Source: JADLCB01 sp964398315 (GTDB lineage: Bacteria; Planctomycetota; Phycisphaerae; Tepidisphaerales; Tepidisphaeraceae). Taken from it: a stretch of DNA of 64,000 nt. Under the pieces are notes generated by a model. That model ran no database searches, was not told the origin of the DNA, and worked only from the letters and a program-made list of their open reading frames with translations. A program made the position numbers and the translations under genes. Shown here one piece after another: positions 41,878 to 51,047 of this stretch; the first letter of the stretch is position 1; each line of letters begins with the position of its first letter. The stretch spans positions 3,090 to 67,089 of the forward strand of contig CAYNMV010000019.1 in the NCBI GenBank assembly GCA_964398315.1, read 5' to 3'.

Positions 41878-42810
41878 ATGGCCACTCCCCTGCCCACCAC
41901 CGGCCACGAGCCGGTCCTTCTGGATGAAACGCTCGACGCTCTCAACCTGCGGCCGGGTGCGGTGATCGTCGATTGTACCCTTGGCCGGGGTGGCCACGCC
42001 GCGGCCATCGCCGGGCGCCTCGGCTCAACCGGCCTGCTGGTCGGCCTGGATGTCGATCCACACAACCTTGCCTTCGCCGCCGAGCGCCTTCAGTCCACCG
42101 GCTGCCCGCACCGCCTCTTCCACGCCAACTTCGCGGAACTGGACGATGTCCTGGCGGCGATCGCGCGCACCTCCGATGAGTCGGCCGCCCCGTTTCGCGT
42201 GGATGGCATCCTGGCCGACCTGGGCCTGTCCACCAACCAGCTCTTTGATGCCCGCTACGGGCTGTCGTTCGCGCAGGACATGCCGCTGGACATGCGCATC
42301 GACCCGCGCATCGACAAAACCGCCGCCGATTTCGTCAACACGATGAAGGAGGCGGAGCTGGCCAACGTCCTATATGAACTGGCCCAGGAGCGTTATTCGC
42401 GGCGAATTGCCAGAAAGATTGTCGAAGCGCGGCGACTCTCGCCGATCAAATCCACGTCGGCATTGGCGGACCTGGTCCGCCAGGCGATCCCGTCGAGGGG
42501 GCGTGCCCCTGAGAAGATCGACCCCGCCACGAGGACGTTTCTCGCGCTTCGCATGCTGGTGAATCGTGAGATCGAGAACCTCCACGGCCTGCTGGAGCAG
42601 GCACCCCGCCACCTCAAACCGGGCGGGCGACTGGCGGTGATCAGCTTCCAATCGACGGAAGACCGGATCGTCAAGCAGGCATTGCGGTCGGCGGAGCAGA
42701 CCGGGCTTGTGAAGCTCATCACCCGAAAGCCCATCGGTCCCGCCGAAGCTGAACTCCTCCGCAATCCCCGCGCACGATCGGCGAAGTTGCGAGTGGCAGA
42801 GAAAGCGTGA
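41878..42810 (+). CDS. rsmH: 16S rRNA (cytosine(1402)-N(4))-methyltransferase RsmH
   Basis: The start at 41878 gives MATPLPTTGHEPVLLDETLDAL, the standard RsmH opening; the frame upstream to 41791 lacks family sequence. SAM-binding motifs are VIVDCTLGRGGHAAAI, GLDVDPHNL and VDGILADLGLSTNQLF. Family blocks MPLDMRIDP, IPSRGRAPEKIDPATRTFLALRMLVNRE, and LAVISFQSTEDRIVK are all present. The enzyme methylates C1402 in the decoding centre of 16S rRNA. The 310-residue length is normal. It is followed by a LysM protein and an FtsL-like gene in the usual dcw order. Confidence 0.95.
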   Translation: MATPLPTTGHEPVLLDETLDALNLRPGAVIVDCTLGRGGHAAAIAGRLGSTGLLVGLDVDPHNLAFAAERLQSTGCPHRLFHANFAELDDVLAAIARTSDESAAPFRVDGILADLGLSTNQLFDARYGLSFAQDMPLDMRIDPRIDKTAADFVNTMKEAELANVLYELAQERYSRRIARKIVEARRLSPIKSTSALADLVRQAIPSRGRAPEKIDPATRTFLALRMLVNREIENLHGLLEQAPRHLKPGGRLAVISFQSTEDRIVKQALRSAEQTGLVKLITRKPIGPAEAELLRNPRARSAKLRVAEKA

Positions 42811-42887
42811 TGGGTCATGAGTGATGGGAGATGCGTCGCCGCCGGGCGAGGACGCTTCACTCCGCAGGTTGCCACTCATCACCCATC
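42809..42887. repeat. Inverted repeat hairpin between rsmH and the LysM gene
   Basis: GATGGGT-C-ATGAGTG (42809-42823) pairs with 42873-42887 over 14 bp with one C/C mismatch. An inner GCGTC/GACGC stem lies at 42833-42837 and 42851-42855. It overlaps the rsmH stop codon and may attenuate or stabilise the message. Confidence 0.6.
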
Positions 42888-42906
42888 CCCCATTACCGAG
42901 GTGTAC

Positions 42907-43935
42907 ATGACACGCGAGACGAAAATCGGGCTGCTGGTCGGGCTGGCGTTTATCATCGTCATCGGCATCCTGCTCAGCGATCACCTGACGGTGACAGCCG
43001 AGCCGCCGCAGGCTGCCCTGGTGCAGGCCGGGACCAACGTGCGCCAGGGCATCACCGTGCCCACGGTGAGCAACTCGGCGGTGGCCACCCAGCCGCAGCA
43101 GCCGACTGAAGTGATCCCCCAGCAGCCGGTGCTGACCCAGCAGGATCTGCGCCAGCCCCTGCCCCAGGAGCGAATCGACGTGCGCATCGGTGTTGCCCAG
43201 GGCACTTCCGCGCCTGGCGCTTTCGCCCAGGGCCCGCAGATCAGTGGCCAGGTCGCGCCGCAGGCCGATGGGTATCCCGTGCAGCCGGCCAATGTGGTGC
43301 AGTCGGTGATTCTCCCCGAGGATCTGCCGGCCCCCACCCTGCCCGCCGAACTGCACCTGCCCCAGGAGATGCCTCTGCCCGGCCAGGTGGAATCAACCCA
43401 TCCGCTGACCCGCGCCTTTGGCGACTCCCTTGAGCCGGTGCACGCTCCCGGGCAGCAGCGCACCGCATCCGAGCCGCAGCCCGTCCGCGACACCGTCGCC
43501 GCCCGCGAGTATGTGGCCGTCGCCGGCGACACGCTTTCGAAGATCGCCGGCCGGTTTTACGGGGCCAACACCCGCGCCAATCGTGACCTGATCGTGCGGG
43601 CCAACCCCTCGCTCAAGGACAACCCGAACCTGATCATCGCCGGCCGCACTTACCTGATCCCTGATCAGAAAATCACCACCACCCCGGCCAGCACCGGCAC
43701 AGTGGCCCCCGCGCCGCAGCAGGCCAGCGCTGCAAACCCTCCGGCTGTCAGCCACTACACCTACAAGGTGAAGCCCGGCGACAGCCTGTGGAAGATCGCC
43801 AATGAACAGCTCGGCGACACCGGCGCCATCAGCATGATCAAGGACCTGAACCGGGATACCCTCAAGGGCAGCGACGTTGTCCGCGTCGGCATGACTCTCA
43901 AGCTGCCGGGCAAGGCCGTCTCCAGCGTGAACTGA
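42907..43935 (+). CDS. Membrane-anchored protein with two LysM domains
   Basis: The start at 42907 has GAGG about 8 nt upstream. MTRETKIGLLVGLAFIIVIGILLSD is an N-terminal membrane anchor. A Pro/Gln-rich spacer of about 170 residues follows. LysM 1 (EYVAVAGDTLSKIAGRFYGAN...LIIAGRTYLIP) lies near residues 199-255 and LysM 2 (TYKVKPGDSLWKIANEQLGDT...VVRVGMTLKLP) near residues 285-335. LysM domains bind peptidoglycan or chitin-type glycans, so the protein probably spans the periplasm. Its place between rsmH and the FtsL-like gene suggests a role in division or wall attachment. Confidence 0.88.
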   Translation: MTRETKIGLLVGLAFIIVIGILLSDHLTVTAEPPQAALVQAGTNVRQGITVPTVSNSAVATQPQQPTEVIPQQPVLTQQDLRQPLPQERIDVRIGVAQGTSAPGAFAQGPQISGQVAPQADGYPVQPANVVQSVILPEDLPAPTLPAELHLPQEMPLPGQVESTHPLTRAFGDSLEPVHAPGQQRTASEPQPVRDTVAAREYVAVAGDTLSKIAGRFYGANTRANRDLIVRANPSLKDNPNLIIAGRTYLIPDQKITTTPASTGTVAPAPQQASAANPPAVSHYTYKVKPGDSLWKIANEQLGDTGAISMIKDLNRDTLKGSDVVRVGMTLKLPGKAVSSVN

Positions 43936-43991
43936 AAGAAGCGTGATCTGAAAGAGAAGCGCTGAAGGTGGGCAGGGGCTCGGTGGCCGTG

Positions 43992-44324
43992 ATGCACGAT
44001 CCCCTGCCCACCTTCAACAACCAACCCCAACTACCCATGGTCAAGATCGTCCTCTGCCTCGTCTCTTTCCTGGTGCTGGCGGGACTGGTGATGCAGCTTC
44101 GCCAGCAGCACCTGGACCTGAGCTACCAGACCAATCGCCTGCATAACCGCATCGAGGCCCAGCAGGCCAAGCTCTGGAACCAGCAGCTCCGCATCGCCGC
44201 CTACACCGCTCCGCGCGCGATCATCGAGACCGTTGGCCAGCACCAGATCGACCTGGTCCCCGCTACTCCGCTGCCCCCCGCCACGCGCATCGTCGTCAGC
44301 GGAACCAGTGAGCCGCGGGATTGA
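43992..44324 (+). CDS. FtsL-like cell division protein
   Basis: The protein of about 110 residues has one membrane helix (MVKIVLCLVSFLVLAGLVMQL) followed by a short coiled coil (RQQHLDLSYQTNRLHNRIEAQQAKLWNQQLRIAAYTAPRAI), the architecture of FtsL. FtsL sequences are poorly conserved, so assignment rests on shape and on position after rsmH. The start is uncertain among GTG 43968, ATG 43992 and ATG 44037. It is the last gene of this partial dcw run; no ftsI or mur genes follow. A strong terminator lies at 44383-44420. Confidence 0.6.
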   Translation: MHDPLPTFNNQPQLPMVKIVLCLVSFLVLAGLVMQLRQQHLDLSYQTNRLHNRIEAQQAKLWNQQLRIAAYTAPRAIIETVGQHQIDLVPATPLPPATRIVVSGTSEPRD

Positions 44325-44382
44325 TCACAGCGCTGCCCTCTGCCCGCGGCCAGCAGCCGCACAACATCATCGCAAACGAAAT

Positions 44383-44420
44383 GAAGGGTCTCAGGTGTTG
44401 GATGGCACCTGAGACCCTTC
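44383..44420. terminator. Bidirectional terminator between the FtsL-like gene and mqnA
   Basis: GAAGGGTCTCAGGTG (44383-44397) pairs perfectly over 15 bp with 44406-44420 around an 8-nt loop. It lies between two convergent genes and can serve both. Confidence 0.85.
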
Positions 44421-44474
44421 GCTTATTCAGGGTGAGGCTGTCTGAACCAATCCAGTGCCCGCGGCAACAGGCAC

Positions 44475-45323
44475 TTACAATGCCTGGGCGATCACAAGCT
44501 CGCGCGCGGGCGCTGGCACAACGCCCTCTTCGGCTGCCAGGCGATGAAACAGGCGGATCGCCTCGACCTGGCGGGGGCCGATGTCATACTGCATGTTCTC
44601 GATGAGATAGCGGCGGGCCAGGTCGGCCGGCCAGCCCAGGTTGGCCGCATGACGTTCGACAATCCGGTCCACGTTGGCCAGCCCCTGGTGCTTGGCAGTT
44701 TCCAGTTCCGCCGGCAGGCTGCCCAGGTCCACCCCGGGCCGGGCCATCCACGCGGCGAAGACGAACGGCAGGCCGGTCATCGCTTTCCATGCCTCGCCCA
44801 GATCAAGCTGATGCGGATAGCCGGCACCATCCTGCTGGACCACCTTGTCACCGATCAGCAGCCGGGCGATGGCGGCCTCCGGCTTTGCCGGCCGCTGTGG
44901 ATCACCCACCTCCGCGGCCAGCTCGGTGAACCGGGGCCGAATCCCGTAATGCCGCGCCAGGATCACCCGCGCCAGCGCAACTGAGGTATGCGAATGGGTA
45001 TCGCACGCCAGCACGCCGATCTGCTCGATCGGCACCGGGCTGAAGATGCGCACCGTCAGCGTCTGCCCATCCGAGCCAATCCCAGCACTGGGCACCAGGC
45101 GCAACCCGTCCATGCGCTGATAATCGATGATCGGCAGCATGGCGATGTCATAGCGCCCATCCTGCAACCCTTCCAGCAGCCGGGCCGGCACATCCAGCCG
45201 CAGGTTCACACCGGGCGCATCTTCCAATCCCCAGATCAGCGGCTTGGTGTTGAGATAACTCACGGCTCCCACGCACAGCGTGCGCGTGGCGGAGACAACA
45301 TCGGCGGAAGGTGCGGCAGTCAT
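44475..45323 (-). CDS. mqnA: Chorismate dehydratase MqnA (futalosine menaquinone pathway)
   Basis: This 282-residue periplasmic-binding-fold enzyme has the MqnA opening VGAVSYLNTKPLIWGL, then DGRYDIAMLPIIDYQR, LACDTHSHTSVALARVIL, LIGDKVVQQ and LPFVFAAWMAR. MqnA converts chorismate to 3-enolpyruvoyl-benzoate, the first step of menaquinone synthesis by the futalosine route. Its presence suggests menaquinone as a respiratory quinone, which complex I here could reduce. The start at 45323 has AGGA about 11 nt upstream. No other mqn gene lies in the window. Confidence 0.93.
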   Translation of the reverse strand: MTAAPSADVVSATRTLCVGAVSYLNTKPLIWGLEDAPGVNLRLDVPARLLEGLQDGRYDIAMLPIIDYQRMDGLRLVPSAGIGSDGQTLTVRIFSPVPIEQIGVLACDTHSHTSVALARVILARHYGIRPRFTELAAEVGDPQRPAKPEAAIARLLIGDKVVQQDGAGYPHQLDLGEAWKAMTGLPFVFAAWMARPGVDLGSLPAELETAKHQGLANVDRIVERHAANLGWPADLARRYLIENMQYDIGPRQVEAIRLFHRLAAEEGVVPAPARELVIAQAL

Positions 45324-45503
45324 GATCCGATTATCCTACGTCTGCCCGCCCCCGGCCGTCCGATCTTTCACCGGTTTTGACATGACAGAAAATCGACCTG
45401 GCAGAAATTTGCCGTCAACCGGCAGCGTGTGGGCGGGCATCGGAACCCCTCGCCACACGGCAGGCCCGCCCTCTGGGTGCCCATGGCGGGGGGAGGGGCG
45501 CGT

Positions 45504-46427
45504 TTACTCCAGTGCGCCGGCCGTGGCGGTGGAATACGGCTCGCGAATGCGCTGGAGGAACGCATCGCGCTCCTCCCGGTTCATCGGCGCAACGGTCAAG
45601 GTCAGGCGCTGCTCTGCCCCGGGCTCCGGCGACTTGATCTGCACGTCGATCACCCGCACCGGCACTTCGCGCTGTTCGCCCAGGCCGCCGGCATTGAGCG
45701 GGATGAAGACCACCGGCTCGCTGGGGCGGTGCTCCAGCATCTGAATCAGGAGCTTGCTCATCGCCGCCTGGATTGCCTCGCTGTTGGCATCGCCGTCAGG
45801 GCTGATGCGCGCCCGGCGCTGGAGCGGCGGCAGGCGATGTGAGACCGCTTCGATCAGCCGCTGTTTCTGGTTGTCCCACAAAGCTTCAGGCAGCGGGGCG
45901 CGGCCGCCCATTGTGCGGACCAGGCGCAGATCAAGCTGGCCATCGCTGGTGATGCGCGGCTCAAAATGGGCGCTGGCTTTCACATCCGGCAGCAGCCCCA
46001 GGTCCCGCACCTCGCCGACCAGGATCAGCCGGCCATCATGCAGCACCACCTGCGGGTTGTGCATGTACTTCTCCAGCTTCTGCTCCCAGCCGTTGACATG
46101 CGCCCATTTCAGGAAAAAGGCATTCAGCTCGGTGGCGGAGAAGGAAATGAGGATCGGTTTGTTTTCTTCAAACGCCCGCTGGGTGGCGGCGGGATCGGAG
46201 CGGTCATATACGGCAAACTGCCGGGCATGCGCCTCGGCCAGCCGGTTCTGTGCCCGAATCCACGCCTGTAAAGCGCGATCCGCCGCCGCGTCCAGTTCAG
46301 TGGCGCTGAGTTGCTGGGGATACCAGTCGGGTGTACTGCGCAGTTGCCACAGGCCGCCCCCCACCACCAGCAGGACGACAACGAGCAAAATCGCAACACC
46401 CAGGAGGATTCGTCTGATCCAACGCAT
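45504..46427 (-). CDS. Single-anchor envelope protein of unknown function, about 307 aa
   Basis: The ATG at 46427 (MRWIRRILLGVAILLVVVLLVVGGGLWQL) opens a membrane anchor, and the rest is predicted outside the inner membrane. Visible segments include PILISFSATELNAFFLKWAHVNG, VVLHDGRLILVGEVRDLGLLPDVKASAHFEPRI and LPPLQRRARISPDG, a beta-rich pattern recalling lipid-binding or AsmA/DUF-type envelope proteins. No family is assigned. No ribosome site is clear. The neighbours (mqnA and a tail-anchored protein) do not point to a role. Confidence 0.6.
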   Translation of the reverse strand: MRWIRRILLGVAILLVVVLLVVGGGLWQLRSTPDWYPQQLSATELDAAADRALQAWIRAQNRLAEAHARQFAVYDRSDPAATQRAFEENKPILISFSATELNAFFLKWAHVNGWEQKLEKYMHNPQVVLHDGRLILVGEVRDLGLLPDVKASAHFEPRITSDGQLDLRLVRTMGGRAPLPEALWDNQKQRLIEAVSHRLPPLQRRARISPDGDANSEAIQAAMSKLLIQMLEHRPSEPVVFIPLNAGGLGEQREVPVRVIDVQIKSPEPGAEQRLTLTVAPMNREERDAFLQRIREPYSTATAGALE

Positions 46428-46701
46428 AAGAACACTACGAGCGCAACAGGCTGATCGATCGGCCGGAATTGGAACCGAACTGCGCGTTCGTCGCAACTTC
46501 CGGCATGCCACAGGCCACCTGGCCGGCATACCCTGCCCATTCCCCCGAGCAAATCCCAAGCCACCTGTCGCCAATGTGCCCACTTAAGCCAGGCCAGGGC
46601 GCTGCGCAGGTACACTTAACCTGGATGCCTGCCCGGGTTGGGCTGCCGTTTTTTAGCAAGGCGGCCACTCGCCGCGATGACCCGGACGATCCAGCGCTAT
46701 C

Positions 46702-47208
46702 GTGCCTGCCGCCACCTGCTCAACTTCCACTTACCGCACCCAGGCACGCCGTATCCGCGCCCGGCTGGGACACGATCCGGCGGCGATGTACCGGGCGCTG
46801 TGCGCACTGGCCAAGCCGCCCACAGAGCCACAACCGCGCCGGCCGATCCCCTGCGTATCGCGGCCCGCGCGGCAGTCTGAGGCCCCGCGTCCCCTGCCCG
46901 ATGCCGCAGTGTGGTTCGCGCAACTGGTTGAGGCACACCTCGAGGGGGCCCTTCTGCGATACTCGATGCGCCAGCGCCTGTTGAGGCAGGCCGACCGCCT
47001 CGGCCTGCACCGCTTTGAGGCGAACCTGATCATCGCCACGATCCAGCACCGCCGCCGATACCTGCTGGATGAACCGGCCGAAGCGGTGGACCCGGCGGGT
47101 CGTTCCCACACCGCCTCTTCGACCCGCTGGCTCCCGGCCGCGGCGGCCGCGGTGCTCCTGCAAAGTGCCATTCTTACCGCGCTGTGGCTTCTCTGGCCGG
47201 GCGGATGA
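46702..47208 (+). CDS. Putative tail-anchored protein, about 168 aa
   Basis: The central part, WFAQLVEAHLEGALLRYSMRQRLLRQADRLGLHRFEANLIIATIQHR, is a well-formed helical segment. The C-terminus WLPAAAAAVLLQSAILTALWLLWPGG is a membrane anchor. The N-terminal 60 residues are Arg/Pro-rich. The GTG start at 46702 has no strong ribosome site, so the true start may lie further in. No family is recognised. It is convergent with lpxK. Confidence 0.5.
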   Translation: MPAATCSTSTYRTQARRIRARLGHDPAAMYRALCALAKPPTEPQPRRPIPCVSRPARQSEAPRPLPDAAVWFAQLVEAHLEGALLRYSMRQRLLRQADRLGLHRFEANLIIATIQHRRRYLLDEPAEAVDPAGRSHTASSTRWLPAAAAAVLLQSAILTALWLLWPGG

Positions 47209-47293
47209 TCTTGTCACCCCGAGTCGCACCAGGCATGCACCGGCAACATCAGGATCTGCCCACGATCCGTACCCGGGCGGATGCCGCGACAGG

Positions 47294-48454
47294 TCAAGCG
47301 CTGCCGGAATCGTCCATCTCGGGCTGAAGGGGAGCATCTGGCTTCAGATGGGCCGCGGCGGATGCCGCCACCGGACGACGTGGCAGCACGCGGAGAATCT
47401 GATCGAACAGCCGGGCCTCATCATCGTCGGCGAAGCGAATCGCCATCGCCAGCCGCCAGACGGGCAGCGGCAACTCGTGCAGCTTCATCCGCCGCAGTTT
47501 CGGCCAGTCCTTCTCGGTGGTCAGGAGCGCTTCGGCTCCCTGCTGCTGGGCGGCCTGTGCCACCTGCTCCAGGTCCGCGTAGCGGAAATCATGGTGATCG
47601 GGGAACCAGTGCCATCCCCGGCAGCTTTCGCCGAACCCCTCAAGCTGTTTCTGCAGTGCGTGTGGTGTGCCGATGCCGGCGAAGGCATAGAACGGTCGCG
47701 TGCGCAGCACCTCCACCGGCAGTGAATCCGGCCCCTCCAGCACCGCCACCAGCGCATGCCGCGCGCGATAGACCGGAGCGCCGCAGTGGTGGGCGCGGAT
47801 CTGGCGTTCGATCGCGGCCAGTTGATCCAGCGAAACCTGATCCGCCCGCGTCAGCACGATCGCATCGGCCCGGCGGATGCCGCCGATCGGCTCGCGCAGC
47901 AGCCCCCGCGGCAACACATGCCCAAAACCGAACGGCTCAATCGCGTTCACCAGCACCAGGTCGAAATCACGCTGCGCCCGGCGGTGCTGGAAGGCATCAT
48001 CCAGCACGAACACATCCACCTCATCATACTTGGCAACATGACGGGCGCCCGCCACGCGATCGGCCTCGGCATGCACGATCACCCGGCGGCCTTTGCTGCG
48101 ATGCAACTGATCTTCGAGCATGAGCTGCTCATCGCTCACCTCGCACTCGCCGGTGCGATAGCCGCGCATGAGGATCGCCGGGGCATAGCCGGCATCGCGC
48201 AGGCGCTCGGTGAGCCAGCGGACAACCGGGGTCTTGCCGGTCCCGCCGGTGGTCAGGTTTCCCACGCTGATGGCGGGCACTGGCAGCGGAAACGACTTTT
48301 TCCAGCCGTGATCGTAGGCAACATTCCGCAATGCCATGGCCCCGGCGTAAAACGGCTCGAGCAGGCGCAACCCGCCGCGCATCAGTGCAGCGCCCAGGCC
48401 GCGGGTCTCACCGCTGAGCAGCCGGATCAGAGCCTGTTCACGCGAAGCAGTCAT
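47294..48454 (-). CDS. lpxK: Tetraacyldisaccharide 4'-kinase LpxK (lipid A synthesis)
   Basis: The protein has 386 residues. The Walker A motif is VGNLTTGGTGKTPVVRWL near residue 65. Further LpxK blocks are ILMRGYRTGE, DVFVLDDAFQHRRAQRDFDLVLV, LLREPIGGIRRADAIVLTRAD, FAGIGTPHALQKQLEGFG and ALLTTEKDWPKL. LpxK phosphorylates the 4' position of the lipid A disaccharide at the inner membrane. Its presence supports an outer membrane with lipid A. It follows gluQ by 96 nt on the same strand. Confidence 0.95.
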   Translation of the reverse strand: MTASREQALIRLLSGETRGLGAALMRGGLRLLEPFYAGAMALRNVAYDHGWKKSFPLPVPAISVGNLTTGGTGKTPVVRWLTERLRDAGYAPAILMRGYRTGECEVSDEQLMLEDQLHRSKGRRVIVHAEADRVAGARHVAKYDEVDVFVLDDAFQHRRAQRDFDLVLVNAIEPFGFGHVLPRGLLREPIGGIRRADAIVLTRADQVSLDQLAAIERQIRAHHCGAPVYRARHALVAVLEGPDSLPVEVLRTRPFYAFAGIGTPHALQKQLEGFGESCRGWHWFPDHHDFRYADLEQVAQAAQQQGAEALLTTEKDWPKLRRMKLHELPLPVWRLAMAIRFADDDEARLFDQILRVLPRRPVAASAAAHLKPDAPLQPEMDDSGSA

Positions 48455-48550
48455 GTCGAGTGGTCGTTGCCGGTGGTCAGTGGACGATCAACGTGGGCGC
48501 ATGGTGCCGATTCGCCGGTAAGCGTCAACCGCGCCCGCCTGGCCGCCGCC

Positions 48551-49537
48551 CTACCCATCCAGCAGCCAGGCATCCTCAGCGCGCGTGAAGATGATCGGCG
48601 TGGCGGGCATATTGGCCAGGGTGAATCGGCCCAGCAGGTCGGCAGCGCAGTCGATCCGGCCGGCCGGCTCGATGCCGCACCAGCGGGCGAGCAACTGCAG
48701 CACGCGGCCCGGCGGCACACCCTGCTGGCGATAGCAGCAGAGGCGCGAATCACCATGCCGCTTGGCCAGGCGCAGACCATCCTCCCCCAGGACCAGCGGC
48801 AGGTGGCAGTAACGCGGAAGGCGATCCGACCATCCCAGCGCGCGGTACAGGAGCATCTGCCGGGGGGTTGAATCGAGCAGGTCATTGCCGCGGACAACCC
48901 GGGTGATGCCCATTTCCGCATCATCCACCGCCACCGCCAACTGGTAGGACGGGGTGCCATCGTTCTTGCGGATGACGAAATCGCCCAGTTGCCGGGCCAC
49001 ATCGAACGACCGCTCACCGGCAAAATCATCGCGCACCGTCAGTTGTTCCTCGGGCACCCAGAACCGCAGCGCCGGGGCACGGGCAGAATCGTCGCGCGGC
49101 TGCCCCGCGCCCGCTGGAGAGGGGCAAGGCATCGCCGCGCGCTGCATGCCGCGCTGGGGCGGCCGGCAGGTGCCGGGATAGATCGCCGCCCCATCGGCCG
49201 CGTGCGGGGCGCTGGCGGCCTGCTCGATGTCCTTGCGCGTGCAGGTACATTCGAACACATCCCCCTGCCGCACCAGCCGCTCGATCACCTCGGCATAGTG
49301 CGGCAGGCGGGCGGATTGGTAGATCGGCCCCTCATCCCAGTCGATTCCCAGCCAGCGCAGATCCTCGATCGCCGCCTGGTCAGCGCCGCGCTTGATGCGC
49401 GGGCCGTCGATGTCCTCGATGCGCAGGATGATCCGCCAGCCCTGCTGCCGGGCCAGCAGCCAGTTGACCAGGAACGTGCGCGCATTGCCCAGGTGCAGCG
49501 CGCCGGTGGGTGAAGGTGCCAGACGGGTGACTTCCAT
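48551..49537 (-). CDS. gluQ: Glutamyl-Q tRNA(Asp) synthetase
   Basis: The N-terminus MEVTRLAPSPTGALHLGNARTFLVNWLL is the HIGH-type motif of truncated GluRS paralogues. Zinc ligands are seen in FECTCTRKDIEQ and AIYPGTCRPP. GDFVIRKNDGTPSYQLAVAVDDAEMGITRVVRGNDLLDSTPRQ is typical, and LAKRHGD replaces KMSKS. The anticodon-binding domain is absent, as expected. The enzyme glutamylates queuosine in tRNA(Asp). About 25 extra residues (GMQRAAMPCPSPAGAGQPRD) sit after the zinc site. The start at 49537 is fixed by the conserved N-terminus. Confidence 0.93.
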   Translation of the reverse strand: MEVTRLAPSPTGALHLGNARTFLVNWLLARQQGWRIILRIEDIDGPRIKRGADQAAIEDLRWLGIDWDEGPIYQSARLPHYAEVIERLVRQGDVFECTCTRKDIEQAASAPHAADGAAIYPGTCRPPQRGMQRAAMPCPSPAGAGQPRDDSARAPALRFWVPEEQLTVRDDFAGERSFDVARQLGDFVIRKNDGTPSYQLAVAVDDAEMGITRVVRGNDLLDSTPRQMLLYRALGWSDRLPRYCHLPLVLGEDGLRLAKRHGDSRLCCYRQQGVPPGRVLQLLARWCGIEPAGRIDCAADLLGRFTLANMPATPIIFTRAEDAWLLDG

Positions 49538-49676
49538 GGCAAGCCCGCACTAACCTACCATCCGCACCGCCGGCCGTCACACCTCGCGCTGCAGGCCGCG
49601 ATCGACATGGACCGCAATCGGCATGGGCCGGATTCCATACTGACTCAAAACCGGCCCCGGCGGTAAGTTGACAGCA

Positions 49677-50858
49677 ATGACCAAGGAACATCCGGAGGCT
49701 GACCACACCACCCCGCGCCCGGTGTGGGTCTGGCACCTGACGACGCTGGTGGTCTGGGGGTTCGTGCTGGCGCTGTTCCTGCGCTTTTTCAACGCGATCT
49801 CGATGATCCTGCTGGGAGTGCTGGCGGCGGCATCGCTGGCGGCGGCGATGCGCCCGATGATGCGCCTGCTGCCGGGACGGCGCTGGGTGCGCGGGGTGCT
49901 GGCCGGCGCCACCCCGTTCGTCGTGGCCCTGATCCTGCTCACCGGCATCGGCTGGGTGGTGGCCAAGCCGATCGAGCAGGAACTGAACCGCTGGCCGCAG
50001 GCGCGCGAGAGCCTGGACCACAAACTGGCCGAGTGGAGCGCCATGCTCGGCCTGGAGCAGACCATCAGCGTCGATGGCCTGCTGGGGCAACTGGGCAGTA
50101 TCGTGGTGAACCGCCAGCTCTTTGCCACCACGGCCAATGTCATGACCGCCCTGATCCTCGCGATGGCGTTCATCTTCTTCGGCGCGATCTTCTTCCTGGT
50201 CGAGCGTGAACAGACACTGACCGAGCCGATCCTGGTGATGCTGCCGCAGCGGCGGCGGGATCAGTTGTGCGGCTTCATCGACGAGCTGGCGCCCAAGCTG
50301 CGCTGGTGGGTGATCGGGACGCTGACGAGCATGATTGTGGTGGGCGTGCTGTCCGGGATCGGCTATCGCATCGCCGGGCTGCAAATGGCGATCCCGCTGG
50401 CGGCACTGGCCGGGGCGGGCGAGATCGTGCCGACGGTCGGGCCGACCTTCGCGTTCCTGGTGGCGCTGCTGTTCGCCATCACCCAGGGAACCAGCACGAT
50501 CGTGGCGGTGGTGATCGTGTGGGCGGTGATCCAGACGATCGAATCCTACGTGCTGATCCCCTACGTGATGAAGAAGGCGGTCGAGCTGCCGCCGGTGGTG
50601 ACGCTGTTCACGGTGGTGTTCTGGGGCCACGTCTTCGGCGCGGCGGGGCTGCTCATGGCGATCCCGCTGAACCTGCTGGCGTGGACCGCCCTCAAGCACT
50701 TCACCGGCCATGGCAAACCACCGGCACCCGAGGGCGAACCACCGCCACCCGACCCAGATGAATCCGCCCCGGGTGCCGGGACATCAACCGACACCGATGA
50801 AGACAAACCGCCGCCGGCAGACCGTGCTGGAAAAGACGCCGACCGCGAAGGGACATGA
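49677..50858 (+). CDS. AI-2E family transporter (PerM-like membrane protein)
   Basis: The protein of about 393 residues has the usual seven to eight spans of the AI-2E/PerM family: VWHLTTLVVWGFVLALFLRFF near the start, VMTALILAMAFIFFGAIFFL in the middle, WWVIGTLTSMIVVGVLSGIGYRIAGLQMAIPLAALAGAGEIVPTVGPTFAFLVALLFAI as the signature, and VMKKAVELPPVVTLFTVVFWGHVFGAAGLLMAIPLNLL at the end. The last 60 residues are Pro/Asp-rich and cytosolic. Members export small molecules or act as Na+/H+ antiporters; the substrate is open. The ATG at 49677 is preferred to an upstream TTG at 49668. Confidence 0.88.
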   Translation: MTKEHPEADHTTPRPVWVWHLTTLVVWGFVLALFLRFFNAISMILLGVLAAASLAAAMRPMMRLLPGRRWVRGVLAGATPFVVALILLTGIGWVVAKPIEQELNRWPQARESLDHKLAEWSAMLGLEQTISVDGLLGQLGSIVVNRQLFATTANVMTALILAMAFIFFGAIFFLVEREQTLTEPILVMLPQRRRDQLCGFIDELAPKLRWWVIGTLTSMIVVGVLSGIGYRIAGLQMAIPLAALAGAGEIVPTVGPTFAFLVALLFAITQGTSTIVAVVIVWAVIQTIESYVLIPYVMKKAVELPPVVTLFTVVFWGHVFGAAGLLMAIPLNLLAWTALKHFTGHGKPPAPEGEPPPPDPDESAPGAGTSTDTDEDKPPPADRAGKDADREGT

Positions 50859-50980
50859 ATCAAGGTTCATCCCGCCCCGGGGAGCGGCCGGCACCAGGCA
50901 GCGGGATCCAAAGCAGCGCGCCAGGCGACACGAGGCGAAATCAGCACGTGTGCTTCGTGTTGCAGCTTTTGCCCCACGGC

Positions 50981-51018
50981 AAAAAGAGCCGGAGCCTGCG
51001 AGAGGTCGCAGGCTCCGG
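50981..51018 (-). terminator. Intrinsic terminator of the RRM protein gene
   Basis: A perfect 13-bp stem (50989-51001 with 51006-51018, GAGG loop as read on the plus strand) is followed on the minus strand by CTCTTTTT (50988-50981). It lies 30 nt past the stop of the RRM gene. Confidence 0.9.
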
Positions 51019-51047
51019 AGTTAGATTGCCTTGATGTTCGCGGGTGC

